Below are positions 15,150 to 22,298 of a stretch of DNA of 32,856 bases, in pieces (within the stretch, counting starts at the first letter, position 1; every line of letters starts with the position of its first letter). A program made the position numbers and the translations under genes. The notes under the pieces are model-generated. The model worked only from the letters and a program-made list of their open reading frames with translations. It was not told the origin of the DNA and ran no database searches. The DNA lies in contig NZ_MUMH01000140.1 of NCBI RefSeq assembly GCF_002155965.1, forward strand, positions 1 through 32,856. Reading direction: 5' to 3'. This DNA comes from Allokutzneria sp. NRRL B-24872. Lineage in GTDB: Bacteria > Actinomycetota > Actinomycetes > Mycobacteriales > Pseudonocardiaceae.

Positions 15150-16016
15150 TCAGGCGCTCTTGCTCTTGCCGCTCTTCTTCGCGGGCGCCTTCTTCGCCGA
15201 TTTCGCGGCCGTCTTCTTCTTGGCGGGGGCCGCGGTGTCGGACCGGTTGGCCTTGGCCTGCGCGACGCTGCGCTCCAGCGCGGCCATCAGGTCGATCACC
15301 TCGCCGGTGTCCTCGGCCTCCGGCTGCTCGGGGATCTCCGCGCCGTCGGCCTTCGCGTCGACCAGCTTCGCCATCGCGTCGCGGTAGTCGTCGGTGAACT
15401 CGCCGGGCTCGAAGGTGCCCGCCATGCTCTCGATCAGCGACTCGGCCATGCGCAGCTCCTGCGGCCGCACCTCGACATCGCCGTCGAGGAAGCCGAACTC
15501 GGGCGCGCGGATCTCATCCGGCCACATCATCGTGTGCAGCACCAGCACGTCGTCGCGGGCGCGCACCATGGCCAGGGACTGCCGCTGCCGCATGGTGATC
15601 TTGACGACCGCGAGCCGGTCCGCCCGCTCCAAAGCCGTCCTGAGCAGCACGTACGGCCGCACGGCCGCCTTGTCCGGCTCCAGGTAGTAGCTCTTCTGGA
15701 AGTAGATCGGATCGATCTCCTCCGTCGGCACGAACTCGACGACCTCGATGGCCCGGTCGGTGGAGATCGGCAGCTTCTCGAAGTCCTCGCGGTCCAGGAC
15801 GACCATCCGGCCGTCCTCCAGCTCGTAGCCCTTGGCGATGTCGGCGTAGGGCACCTCTTCGGAGCAGACCTGGCAGACGCGCTTGTAGCGGATGCGCCCA
15901 CCGTCCTCGCGGTGCACCTGGTGGAAGCGGAAGTCGTGCTCCTCGGTGGCCGAGAACAGGCGAACGCCAATGGTCACCAGACCAAAGGAGATTGCGCCGC
16001 TCCACATCGCCCGCAT
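15150..16016 (-). CDS. Ku homologue, NHEJ DNA end-binding protein
   Basis: A 288-residue bacterial Ku, which forms a homodimeric ring around DNA ends and recruits LigD. The N-terminus MRAMWSGAISFGLVTIGVRL is the classic start of the family, and it fixes the start at 16016. Other conserved parts are RYKRVCQVCSEEVPY with a CxxC, EVVEFVPTEEIDPIYFQKSYYLEP, and MVRARDDVLVLHTMMWPDEIR. After the core (about 1-255) comes a Lys/Ala tail (KKKTAAKSAKKAPAKK), as in other actinobacterial Ku proteins, which contacts DNA and aids threading. It is first in the operon ku-ligD-pol. Upstream is a 7-bp inverted repeat that could regulate it. Confidence 0.95.
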   Translation of the reverse strand: MRAMWSGAISFGLVTIGVRLFSATEEHDFRFHQVHREDGGRIRYKRVCQVCSEEVPYADIAKGYELEDGRMVVLDREDFEKLPISTDRAIEVVEFVPTEEIDPIYFQKSYYLEPDKAAVRPYVLLRTALERADRLAVVKITMRQRQSLAMVRARDDVLVLHTMMWPDEIRAPEFGFLDGDVEVRPQELRMAESLIESMAGTFEPGEFTDDYRDAMAKLVDAKADGAEIPEQPEAEDTGEVIDLMAALERSVAQAKANRSDTAAPAKKKTAAKSAKKAPAKKSGKSKSA

Positions 16017-16192
16017 GGCCCATGCGTACCTGCCCAGCTGCGGTTTCGCATCTCGGCCGGAGCATTCGTGGCCGAGTCGTGCCCATCCCCGCACCGCCCG
16101 GGGCCTGGCACTTGCCGGTGTGCGGCGAGCCTTTCGGGTGATCAGGCCGCACGCGCGCCCGAGTCGTGATCACCGGCCGGTGTGCTGGAACC
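16017..16192. promoter_or_regulatory. Divergent control region, ku and DUF2236-EF-hand genes
   Basis: This 176-nt gap separates two divergent starts. It holds an inverted repeat CTCGGCC (16052-16058) and GGCCGAG (16070-16076) with an 11-nt spacer; a 10-bp direct repeat GCCGGTGTGC at 16114-16123 and 16176-16185; and two GTGATCA sites at 16138 and 16166 (the second a full GTGATCAC palindrome). I see no strong -10/-35 pair in either direction. The repeats are candidate regulator sites. Confidence 0.4.
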
Positions 16193-17521
16193 ATGACTTC
16201 CTTGCCTGGACCGGGCTCACTCGCCTGGAAGTACGCCGGACTGTGGCGCCTGGCGACCGTGCTCGGCCGCATGCTCGTCCTGGAGACCGCGCACCCGGTG
16301 GTCGGCGCCGGTGTCGCCGAGTTCTCCACCTACCGCACCCGCCCGTGGCGGCGGGCCGAGCAGACCCTGCTGAGCCTGCTGCGCATGCTCTACTCCGACA
16401 ACCGGGGCCGCGAGAAGGAGGCCGCCCGGCTGGAGCGGCTGCACAGCCACATCAAGGGCGAGGGCTACAGCGCGCTCGACCTGGAGGCCAAGGCGTGGGT
16501 CTACCTGACGATGTTCGAAGGCGTCGTCGTGATGTGCCGCTCCGGCGGTGACCCGCTCTCGCCCGAGGACGAGGCCCAGCTCTACGACGAGTGGGTGGCC
16601 TGTGGCGCGCTGCTCGGGCTCGGCCCGGACGAGATGCCCGCGACGGTGGCCGATTTCTGGCGCTACTTCGAGCAGATGACCACGGAGAAGCTGGAGCGGA
16701 CACAGGGGCTGAAGGACCTGATCGAGGCGCTCGACCGGGGCTTCCCGGCTCCGCGCGCGCTGGAGTTCCTGCCGCAGCCGCTGTGGCGCCTGCTCAGCAC
16801 GGCGGGGGCGAGGGCCTACGCGGACCTCACTGCCTCCTTGCTGTCACCGGAACTCCAGGAACGACTGGGAATGCGGCCGAGCCCGCTCGGCGCCGCACTG
16901 TCCACTGTGGTCTGCCGGGGCGCGGGGCTGCTGGACCGGGTGCTGCCGATGAGCCTGCGCTACATGCCGGTGGCGGCTTCGGCGATGGCGGTGGAGCACC
17001 AGGTCCGGCTGAGCCCGCAGCAGCCGGGCCTCGGCGGCTCGGAGATCTTCGCCAGGATTCTCGACCAGAACGACGACGGGGTGCTGAGCTGGGTCGACCT
17101 CGCCGCGTCGGCGCGCGTGATCTCCGCGCGCCTGGACCTCGACGAGAAGGACGAGACCGCGCTCTACGACTCCTTCCACGCGTGGTGGCAGGAACTGCGC
17201 GACATGGCCGACGGCGACAAGGACGGCACGGTCAGCCGCGAGGAGTACTCGGCGGCGGTCTTCGAGGGCAGCGCGTTGCGTGCGGCGATGGACGCGGTGG
17301 CCGCCGGGGTCGACAAGGACGACGACGGCTACGTGGAGCTGGCCGAGTACGCGCACCTGCTCGGCGGAGCACCCGAGCCGGACGTGGTGGCGAGCTTCCG
17401 CCAGCTCGACGGCGACGCGGACGGGCGGCTCACGGTCGCCGAGCTCGCCGTCGGTCTCGGCGAGTTCTTCCTGGGGCGCAAGGACTCCCTGGTCGACCGG
17501 CACCTGCTCGGGACGAGGTGA
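16193..17521 (+). CDS. DUF2236 (MpaB/Lcp-like) domain fused to four EF-hands
   Basis: A 442-residue two-part protein. The N-terminal part (about 1-250) matches the DUF2236 oxygenase family (MpaB, latex-clearing protein): ETAHPVVGAGVAEFSTYR, SHIKGEGYSALDLEAKAWVY, and YDEWVACGALLGL. Where family members normally read W-V-H, with the His as heme ligand, this protein has Tyr104 (AWVYLT). The C-terminal part has four EF-hand loops starting at Asp291, Asp340, Asp374 and Asp406, each with acidic residues at positions 1, 3 or 5 and 12 (for example DGDKDGTVSREE), so all look able to bind Ca2+. The arrangement resembles calerythrin, a four-EF-hand actinobacterial protein. No signal peptide is visible. 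Ca2+ control of the oxygenase-like part is inference. The ATG at 16193 has only a weak ribosome site. Confidence 0.82.
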   Translation: MTSLPGPGSLAWKYAGLWRLATVLGRMLVLETAHPVVGAGVAEFSTYRTRPWRRAEQTLLSLLRMLYSDNRGREKEAARLERLHSHIKGEGYSALDLEAKAWVYLTMFEGVVVMCRSGGDPLSPEDEAQLYDEWVACGALLGLGPDEMPATVADFWRYFEQMTTEKLERTQGLKDLIEALDRGFPAPRALEFLPQPLWRLLSTAGARAYADLTASLLSPELQERLGMRPSPLGAALSTVVCRGAGLLDRVLPMSLRYMPVAASAMAVEHQVRLSPQQPGLGGSEIFARILDQNDDGVLSWVDLAASARVISARLDLDEKDETALYDSFHAWWQELRDMADGDKDGTVSREEYSAAVFEGSALRAAMDAVAAGVDKDDDGYVELAEYAHLLGGAPEPDVVASFRQLDGDADGRLTVAELAVGLGEFFLGRKDSLVDRHLLGTR

Positions 17522-17528
17522 ACCCTGC

Positions 17529-18431
17529 TCAGAGCGGGTCGCCGAGCGGGCCGTGCTCGGCTTCGAGGGCTTGGGCCCAGTACGCCTCGAAGTCGGGCTG
17601 GCTCCCGTCGGCGTCGGTGAAGCCGTAGACCTTGTGCAGCCCGGCCGTGGACAGCGCGCGTCCACTGTGGACCATCACGTGCGGGTCGGCGGCGAGCGCG
17701 GCAACGGCCCTGCCGAGGTAGGTCGGGGTCTCCGAGCGGGCGAAGTGCGGGTCGTCGGCGATGCCGTCGCGCCAGTTCCGCTCGGTGACCCCGAAGTGGT
17801 CCAACATGGCTTCGGAGCGCAGGAATCCCGGTGTGATCGCCACGGCGGCGACGTTGTGCGGGCGCAGCTCGTGCGACATCGCGAACGCCAGGCGGATCAC
17901 CGAGGACTTCGCCAGGTCGTAGAAGACGGTGCCCCGGTAGCGCGCGGTGTTGCCGTCGGTGACCTCCACGACGAGTCCGCTGCCGCGCGCGATGAGCAAC
18001 GGCAGCAGGTGGCGGCTGGTGATGACGTGCGTGTGGACGGCTTGGCGCAGCAACCCGAACCCGCGGTCGAGGTCCTGCTCCCAGAGCGGGTTCTCCCAGT
18101 CGACGATCGGGTCGCCGCCCCACACCGCGTTGACCAGCACGTCCAGCTTGCCGTCGTGCTCTGCTGAAACCCGCTCGGCCAGTGCGCGGACCTGCTCGGC
18201 GTCGCTGTGGTCGACGCGGACCGGGATGCCCGTGCCGCCCGCCTCCGTGACGAGGCGGGCGGTCTCCTCGATCGTTTCCGGGCGGTCCATGGGCGAGCGA
18301 CCGTGCTCGCTGCTGCGCCCGGTGACGTAGACGGTGGCCCCGGCGGCGCCGAGCTGCACGGCGATACCGCGGCCACCGCCACGCGTGCCTCCGGCGACCA
18401 CGGCGACTCGCCCCGCGAGAGGAGTCGTCAT
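17529..18431 (-). CDS. Short-chain dehydrogenase/reductase (SDR)
   Basis: A 300-residue classical SDR. The cofactor-binding Gly motif is GGTRGGGRG (residues 14-22) followed by a TGRSS stretch at the second strand, where Arg suggests NADPH preference. The NAG-equivalent motif is NAVWGG, and the catalytic pair is Tyr171 and Lys175 in FYDLAKS; the usual catalytic Ser is replaced in TDGN by Thr or another residue. The C-terminal extension (about 40 residues, ending in EAYWAQALEAEHGPLGD) is like DHRS1-type proteins. It converges with the EF-hand gene (7-bp gap) and is followed in the same direction, upstream, by a protease gene with only 13 bp between them. Substrate unknown. Confidence 0.87.
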   Translation of the reverse strand: MTTPLAGRVAVVAGGTRGGGRGIAVQLGAAGATVYVTGRSSEHGRSPMDRPETIEETARLVTEAGGTGIPVRVDHSDAEQVRALAERVSAEHDGKLDVLVNAVWGGDPIVDWENPLWEQDLDRGFGLLRQAVHTHVITSRHLLPLLIARGSGLVVEVTDGNTARYRGTVFYDLAKSSVIRLAFAMSHELRPHNVAAVAITPGFLRSEAMLDHFGVTERNWRDGIADDPHFARSETPTYLGRAVAALAADPHVMVHSGRALSTAGLHKVYGFTDADGSQPDFEAYWAQALEAEHGPLGDPL

Positions 18432-18444
18432 GCCGGAGACCGTA

Positions 18445-19557
18445 CTAGCCGACGAGCAGGGTGAGCCCGTACGCCGTCAGGATCTCCTGCAACGGCTGGA
18501 AGAAGCTCGTCGCGGCGCCGCCACGGCAGTTGCCCGAGCCGCCGGAGAGCACGCCCTGCGCCTGGGTGAAGCCCTCACCGGCGATCCAGGACCCGCCCGA
18601 GTCACCCGCCTCCGCGCACGCGTCGCTCTTGGTCAGGCCGGTGACCTGGCCCTCGCCGCCGCCGTAGTTGACGGTCTGGTCCTTGGCCAGCACCGTCCCG
18701 CAGTGCCAGCCCGTGGTGCGCCCGGACCGGCAGATCGCCGCGCCGACCGCCGCCTCAGCGGAGCCCTTCACCGTGACGGTGGTGCCGTTCTGCCGGTTCA
18801 CCCACGGCTTCGTGGTCCAGTCGGCGTTCGTCTTCACCCACGCGTAGTCGTTGCTGGGGAAGGAAGAACCCTCGTAGGTGCCGATCGGGACCTGGTTGAA
18901 GCCCTTGATGCTGTCGCCCTTGTCGCCGCAGTGGCCCGCCGTGACGAAACCGCCCTTGACCGAGAAGCCGACCGAGCACGGACTGCCGCCGTTGTAGATC
19001 GCGTCGCCGCCACGCACGTCGTACATCAGCCGCGGCGCCTCGCCGGTCTCCTCGACCGTGACAGCGGGGGAGAGACGACGCGCTGCGGCTAAGAACTCGT
19101 CCGCGTCCTTGGCGCCCTTGCTGACCTCCACCACCACGGAGTTGCCGCGCTCGTCGACGCGCCAGCCGGTGACCGACGCGGGCGCCTTGATGGCGTCGAG
19201 CTGCTGCTTGGCGGCCTTGAGCTCGCTGTGCGCGTGGCGCACCACCGCGATCTCGGCGCCCTGCGCGCGCACGGCGTCGGCCTTGGCCGCGTCGGTCACG
19301 CCCACGACGAGCTTGCCGTCCTGAATCCACGTGCCACCAAAGGAGTCACCAGCGGCGCTCATCGCGCGCTGCTCGACCTCCACGGCCTTCGCGTCGCTGA
19401 GGAGCCGCGCGCGGGCCTGCTGGGCGTCCAACCCGAGGTCGCGCTGAACGGCGTGCAGCAGCTCCGGCGAGTAGTTGTCCTGTGCGGTCGCGGCCGGTGC
19501 GGTGAGCACGCTGGCGGCCAGGAGCACGGCTCCGACGCCGGTCACGGTGCGGTACAT
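18445..19557 (-). CDS. Secreted alpha-lytic-type serine protease (S1 family) precursor
   Basis: A 370-residue preproprotease. The signal peptide (YRTVTGVGAVLLAASVLTAP, cleavage near ATA-QD at about residue 26) is followed by a prodomain (about 27-165) of the alpha-lytic type, which folds the mature enzyme and is then removed. The mature chymotrypsin-fold domain (about 170-370) has the triad His209 in TAGHCG, Asp237 in SNDYAWV and Ser320 in GDSGGSW, plus Cys pairs (CSVGF/HCG, CRSG/HCG and DACAE/NCRGG) for disulfides. It resembles streptogrisins and would degrade extracellular protein. The ATG at 19557 has GGGAG as ribosome site. The short gap to the downstream SDR gene allows read-through. Confidence 0.92.
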   Translation of the reverse strand: MYRTVTGVGAVLLAASVLTAPAATAQDNYSPELLHAVQRDLGLDAQQARARLLSDAKAVEVEQRAMSAAGDSFGGTWIQDGKLVVGVTDAAKADAVRAQGAEIAVVRHAHSELKAAKQQLDAIKAPASVTGWRVDERGNSVVVEVSKGAKDADEFLAAARRLSPAVTVEETGEAPRLMYDVRGGDAIYNGGSPCSVGFSVKGGFVTAGHCGDKGDSIKGFNQVPIGTYEGSSFPSNDYAWVKTNADWTTKPWVNRQNGTTVTVKGSAEAAVGAAICRSGRTTGWHCGTVLAKDQTVNYGGGEGQVTGLTKSDACAEAGDSGGSWIAGEGFTQAQGVLSGGSGNCRGGAATSFFQPLQEILTAYGLTLLVG

Positions 19558-19688
19558 GGGTCTCCCTCGTCTTCGGGGTGGCGGTGCAGGGCGCCACCCC
19601 GGCGAACCTAACTTCGGAGACCCGCGAAGAACCTCGTCCGAGAAGCTTGTTGAATACACGGATTATCTCTCATGTCCCGCGCTCACAA
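19558..19688 (-). promoter_or_regulatory. Protease promoter and leader hairpin
   Basis: On the minus strand TTGTGA (19683-19688, overlapping the stop codon of the upstream gene) and GATAAT (19662-19667) form a promoter with a 15-nt spacer; TAGGTT at 19605-19610 is a second -10 candidate. The leader can form a perfect 9-bp hairpin, GGGGTGGCG (19575-19583) with CGCCACCCC (19592-19600), with an 8-nt loop, ending 17 nt before the start codon and next to the ribosome site. It may stabilise the message or modulate translation. Confidence 0.45.
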
Positions 19689-20546
19689 CGGGAACCACCG
19701 CCGTGCGAGGGCGTTCATCGTCGACAGGCGCGGGACGCCGAGTCTGCGCAAGCACTTCGTCAGGTCGAATGCCGGATGCACCAGCACCATCCCGAGCAGA
19801 CGCCGTTGCAGTTCGAGGTCACGCCGTTGCACCCCCAAGCCGTCGAGCATCCTCCGCACGAGGGGGCGCTTGCCTTTGGCGACAGACAACAGCGTCCACG
19901 CGATGTCGAACTCCCGGGGCCCGAGCATCGCGTGCTCGAAGTCCTGGACGCCGGTCACCGTCCAGCCGCCCGGTCCGTGTCGCGCGAGCGCGGTGGAGAA
20001 CGTGAGTCTGGTGTGCAGCAGCACCAGTTCGTCCGAGGCGAGCTGGTCCATCTCGTCCAGGAACGGCGTGAGGAGCTTCAGCCACTGCGGTGGCGCGCCG
20101 AGCGAGCGCTGGCGCTGGACGAGCCCGGCCCGCTGCTGCGCGACGAAATCCGCCCACGGCGTCGCCGGGAGTTCACCGTGCCGGGAGTCATGCAGGTCGG
20201 CGAGCGTGAGGCCGAGCTGGTGCGCGATGTCCTCGCGCTCCTCGCCGATCATCTCCGACCAGCACTCGCCCAGTTCCTGCCCGCGCGGGCAGCGCAGAAC
20301 GAGGTGGTGCGGGCCCGCTTCCTCGATCTCCGGGCAGTCCGCGACGAAGAGCGGACGCCCGCCCAAAGCCGTCAAGGCCGCGATCTCGGTCTCCCGACGA
20401 TCTTCGCATCCGTGTGGGAACAGTTTCAGCAGGTTGCTGTAGCTCGGGTAGTAGGACGGGATCGGCAGGTCGGACCGCTTCTCCAGGTCGTCCCGCGACC
20501 ATCCGCGGCGGGTGAAGAGTTCCTCTAGGTCAGTCGTGAGGTGCAC
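19683..20546 (-). CDS. Phosphotransferase-family protein with degenerate catalytic loop
   Basis: A 287-residue protein of the aminoglycoside-phosphotransferase/kinase-like fold. The part that aligns with the catalytic loop HGDxxxxN reads LLHTRLTFSTALA (about residue 175 onward): the Asp base and the metal-binding Asn are both replaced. The following metal site, normally IDFxxA, is kept as VQDFEHAMLGPREFDIA. An N-terminal phosphate-binding lobe is hard to see. It may be a pseudokinase, or a lineage with altered chemistry; I recall related actinobacterial proteins with HT in place of HGD. The GTG at 20546 has GGAGG directly against it, too close for normal use, so expression may depend on a small upstream reading frame. 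Confidence 0.65.
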   Translation of the reverse strand: MHLTTDLEELFTRRGWSRDDLEKRSDLPIPSYYPSYSNLLKLFPHGCEDRRETEIAALTALGGRPLFVADCPEIEEAGPHHLVLRCPRGQELGECWSEMIGEEREDIAHQLGLTLADLHDSRHGELPATPWADFVAQQRAGLVQRQRSLGAPPQWLKLLTPFLDEMDQLASDELVLLHTRLTFSTALARHGPGGWTVTGVQDFEHAMLGPREFDIAWTLLSVAKGKRPLVRRMLDGLGVQRRDLELQRRLLGMVLVHPAFDLTKCLRRLGVPRLSTMNALARRWFPL

Positions 20547-20562
20547 CCTCCAACATCAACAT
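20530..20562 (-). CDS. Possible 10-residue upstream reading frame overlapping the phosphotransferase start
   Basis: An ATG at 20562 preceded by GGAGGAG at a normal 8-nt spacing opens a reading frame for MLMLEGAPHD that ends at 20530, running through the GTG start of the phosphotransferase gene in another frame. Ribosomes ending there could reinitiate at the GTG at 20546. The ribosome site lies in a short self-complementary stretch (GAGGAG/CTCCTC, about 20563-20576) that could hide it. This is a low-certainty small frame. Confidence 0.25.
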   Translation of the reverse strand: MLMLEGAPHD

Positions 20563-20627
20563 GAGGAGGTCTCCTCCGGCCAGGAGATTCTCCTCCGGAG
20601 AACCGAACATCACGCGCCGAACGCTGG

Positions 20628-21203
20628 TCAGCGGCGGCGGGCGCGTTGCTTGGCGCGGTTGCCGCAGCGGTCCATGGAGCACCACCGGCGTTGTCCCGGG
20701 CGGGAGAGATCGACGAACACCAGCTGGCAGTCGTCGGCCGAGCATTCCCGAAGACGCTCGCGCGCGGAGCTGCCGAACAACTCCACCGCGTCCCTGGCGA
20801 TCGACGAAAGCGCCTGTGCCGCAGCCGGTCTCGACCACTCACGTGCACCGCCGGAGAGTGTGGGAACGAGCGACGGCGAGGCCGCGACGGCGTTCAGCGC
20901 GGAGACGGCCGCGCGCGGAAGCGCTCGATCGTTCAACTGCGCCTGCGCGATGTCCCAGATCGCGGTGCGCAGGCGGGACAACACCACCAGGTCGTCCACA
21001 GTGGACTTCGCGGTGACGTCGAGGCGCGAGCGGGCGAGCCACGCGGTGAGGGCGGCCGGACTGGTCAGCGAGTCGTGTTCGACATAACGGCCGATGCCGC
21101 CGGTGGTGAGCAGTTCGAGGCACACCGCCCCGGCGTCGAAGCCGAACTCGACGTCGCCCGGCCAGCGCAGGCGCAGCTCGTGCGGGGTTGACCCGGTCGT
21201 CAT
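20628..21203 (-). CDS. CGNR zinc finger protein (ABATE/DUF1470 type)
   Basis: A 191-residue protein with the C-terminal CGNR zinc finger: ECSADDCQLVFVDLSRPGQR then RWCSMDRCGNRAKQRARRR, with four Cys ligands and a basic tail. The N-terminal region (about 1-130) is the helical ABATE-type domain (FGFDAGAVCLELLTT, SRLRTAIWDIAQAQLN). Such proteins are common small DNA-binding regulators in actinomycetes, usually of unknown target. The ATG at 21203 lies 6 nt after a TATAGT box on the minus strand, so the message is probably leaderless. It is divergent from a winged-helix protein gene with only 21 bp between the start codons. Confidence 0.87.
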   Translation of the reverse strand: MTTGSTPHELRLRWPGDVEFGFDAGAVCLELLTTGGIGRYVEHDSLTSPAALTAWLARSRLDVTAKSTVDDLVVLSRLRTAIWDIAQAQLNDRALPRAAVSALNAVAASPSLVPTLSGGAREWSRPAAAQALSSIARDAVELFGSSARERLRECSADDCQLVFVDLSRPGQRRWCSMDRCGNRAKQRARRR

Positions 21204-21232
21204 GACACCACTATAACCGGTGTTATGACGAC
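21188..21232. promoter_or_regulatory. Overlapping divergent leaderless promoters within an inverted repeat
   Basis: On the plus strand TTGACC (21188-21193) and TATAAC (21212-21217) are 18 nt apart, and the box ends 7 nt before the ATG at 21225. On the minus strand TATAGT (21210-21215) ends 6 nt before the ATG at 21203. The two -10 boxes overlap by four bases, so both polymerases cannot bind at once. Around them, GTCGTCATGACACC (21196-21209) and GGTGTTATGACGAC (21219-21232) are inverted repeats matching at 13 of 14 positions, and each arm contains a start codon. This looks like a shared operator. Confidence 0.65.
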
Positions 21233-22298
21233 GGTGACGCGAGCCCAGGTGCTGGCATGGCGGATGCGGCGGCAGCACCTGACCGAGCCCGGCGACGTCA
21301 GCGCGGTGGAGATCGCGCGGCGGCTGGCCGGGGTGCAGGCGCAGGTGCCGTCGGCCGCCGCGCAAGCCGTTGCCTTCCGCCAGGCCGAGCCGGACGAGCA
21401 CGAGATCGACCGCGCGCTGCGCGAGGAGAAAACGCTGGTCAGGATGTGGTCGGTGCGCGGGACACTGCACCTGCACGCGGCGGAGGAGGCAGCGCTCTAC
21501 GGCTCGGCGATGGCGGCCGTGCGGACCTGGGAACGCCCGAGCGTGCTGCGCGGGCACGGGGTCACGCTCGCGGAGATCACGGCGATCATCGACGCCGTCG
21601 CGGAGGTGCTGCCGGGGCGCGTACTGACCCGCGAGGAGCTGACCGAGGCGGTCCTGGAGCACACCGGATCGCCGCACCTGGCCGAAGTCCTGCGCTCGGG
21701 ATGGGGGTTCGCGCTCAAGCCCGCGAGCTGGCTGGGCCTGCTGTGCCACGGCCCGGCGGAGGGCAACCGCGTCACGTTCACCAGCCCTTCCACGTGGCTC
21801 CCGGGCTGGCGCCAGGTCCCCGCCGAGGACGCCGGGCCGGAGCTGATCAAGCGGTATCTCGGCGCCCACGGACCGTCCACTGTGGCCGATTTCGAGCGGT
21901 GGTTCGCCCGCAGCGCCAAGGCTTCTCTGCTCAAGCCGTGGTTCGCGAGCGTCCGCGACGAGCTGGCGGAGGTCACCGTCGACGGCGTGCCGATGCTGGC
22001 GCGGGCCGAGGACGTGGACGAACTCGTGGCCACCGCGCCGAACAAGCTCGTGCGGCTGCTGCCCGCCTTCGACCAGTACGTGATCGCCGCGAACCGCGAC
22101 CTGATCCCGGCCGAGCACCTGGCGAAGGTCAGCCGGACCGCCGGGTGGATCTCGCCGGTGGTGCTGCACGGCGGGCGCGTCGCGGGCGTGTGGAAGGAGG
22201 AGGACGGTGCGGTGAGCGTGCAGCAGTTCGAGCGTTTGCCGAAGAAAACTCTTGTTGCCGAAGTCGCTCGCCTTCTCCCCGGAAGATCTCTAGTGTGA
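21225..22298 (+). CDS. Winged-helix DNA-binding domain protein (HTH_42 family)
   Basis: A 357-residue protein of the HTH_42 (DUF1006) family, related to the YcaQ/AlkX group of DNA glycosylases and to uncharacterised actinobacterial proteins. Typical stretches are VLAWRMRRQHL, IARRLAGVQAQVPSAAAQAV, LVRMWSVRGTLHLHAAEE, the winged-helix region WGFALKPASWLGLLCHG, and LLPAFDQYVIAANRDLIP, where the catalytic region of AlkX-type enzymes lies. DNA binding is likely. Whether it repairs interstrand crosslinks, as AlkX does, or regulates genes is open. The message is probably leaderless. It shares its promoter region with the CGNR gene. Confidence 0.78.
   Translation: MTTVTRAQVLAWRMRRQHLTEPGDVSAVEIARRLAGVQAQVPSAAAQAVAFRQAEPDEHEIDRALREEKTLVRMWSVRGTLHLHAAEEAALYGSAMAAVRTWERPSVLRGHGVTLAEITAIIDAVAEVLPGRVLTREELTEAVLEHTGSPHLAEVLRSGWGFALKPASWLGLLCHGPAEGNRVTFTSPSTWLPGWRQVPAEDAGPELIKRYLGAHGPSTVADFERWFARSAKASLLKPWFASVRDELAEVTVDGVPMLARAEDVDELVATAPNKLVRLLPAFDQYVIAANRDLIPAEHLAKVSRTAGWISPVVLHGGRVAGVWKEEDGAVSVQQFERLPKKTLVAEVARLLPGRSLV

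Noticed and set aside
20628-22169. One long minus-strand gene including the CGNR protein and extending across the winged-helix gene
   Set aside because: The extension is antisense to a clear winged-helix gene, and the ATG at 21203 has its own promoter and gives the normal CGNR protein length.
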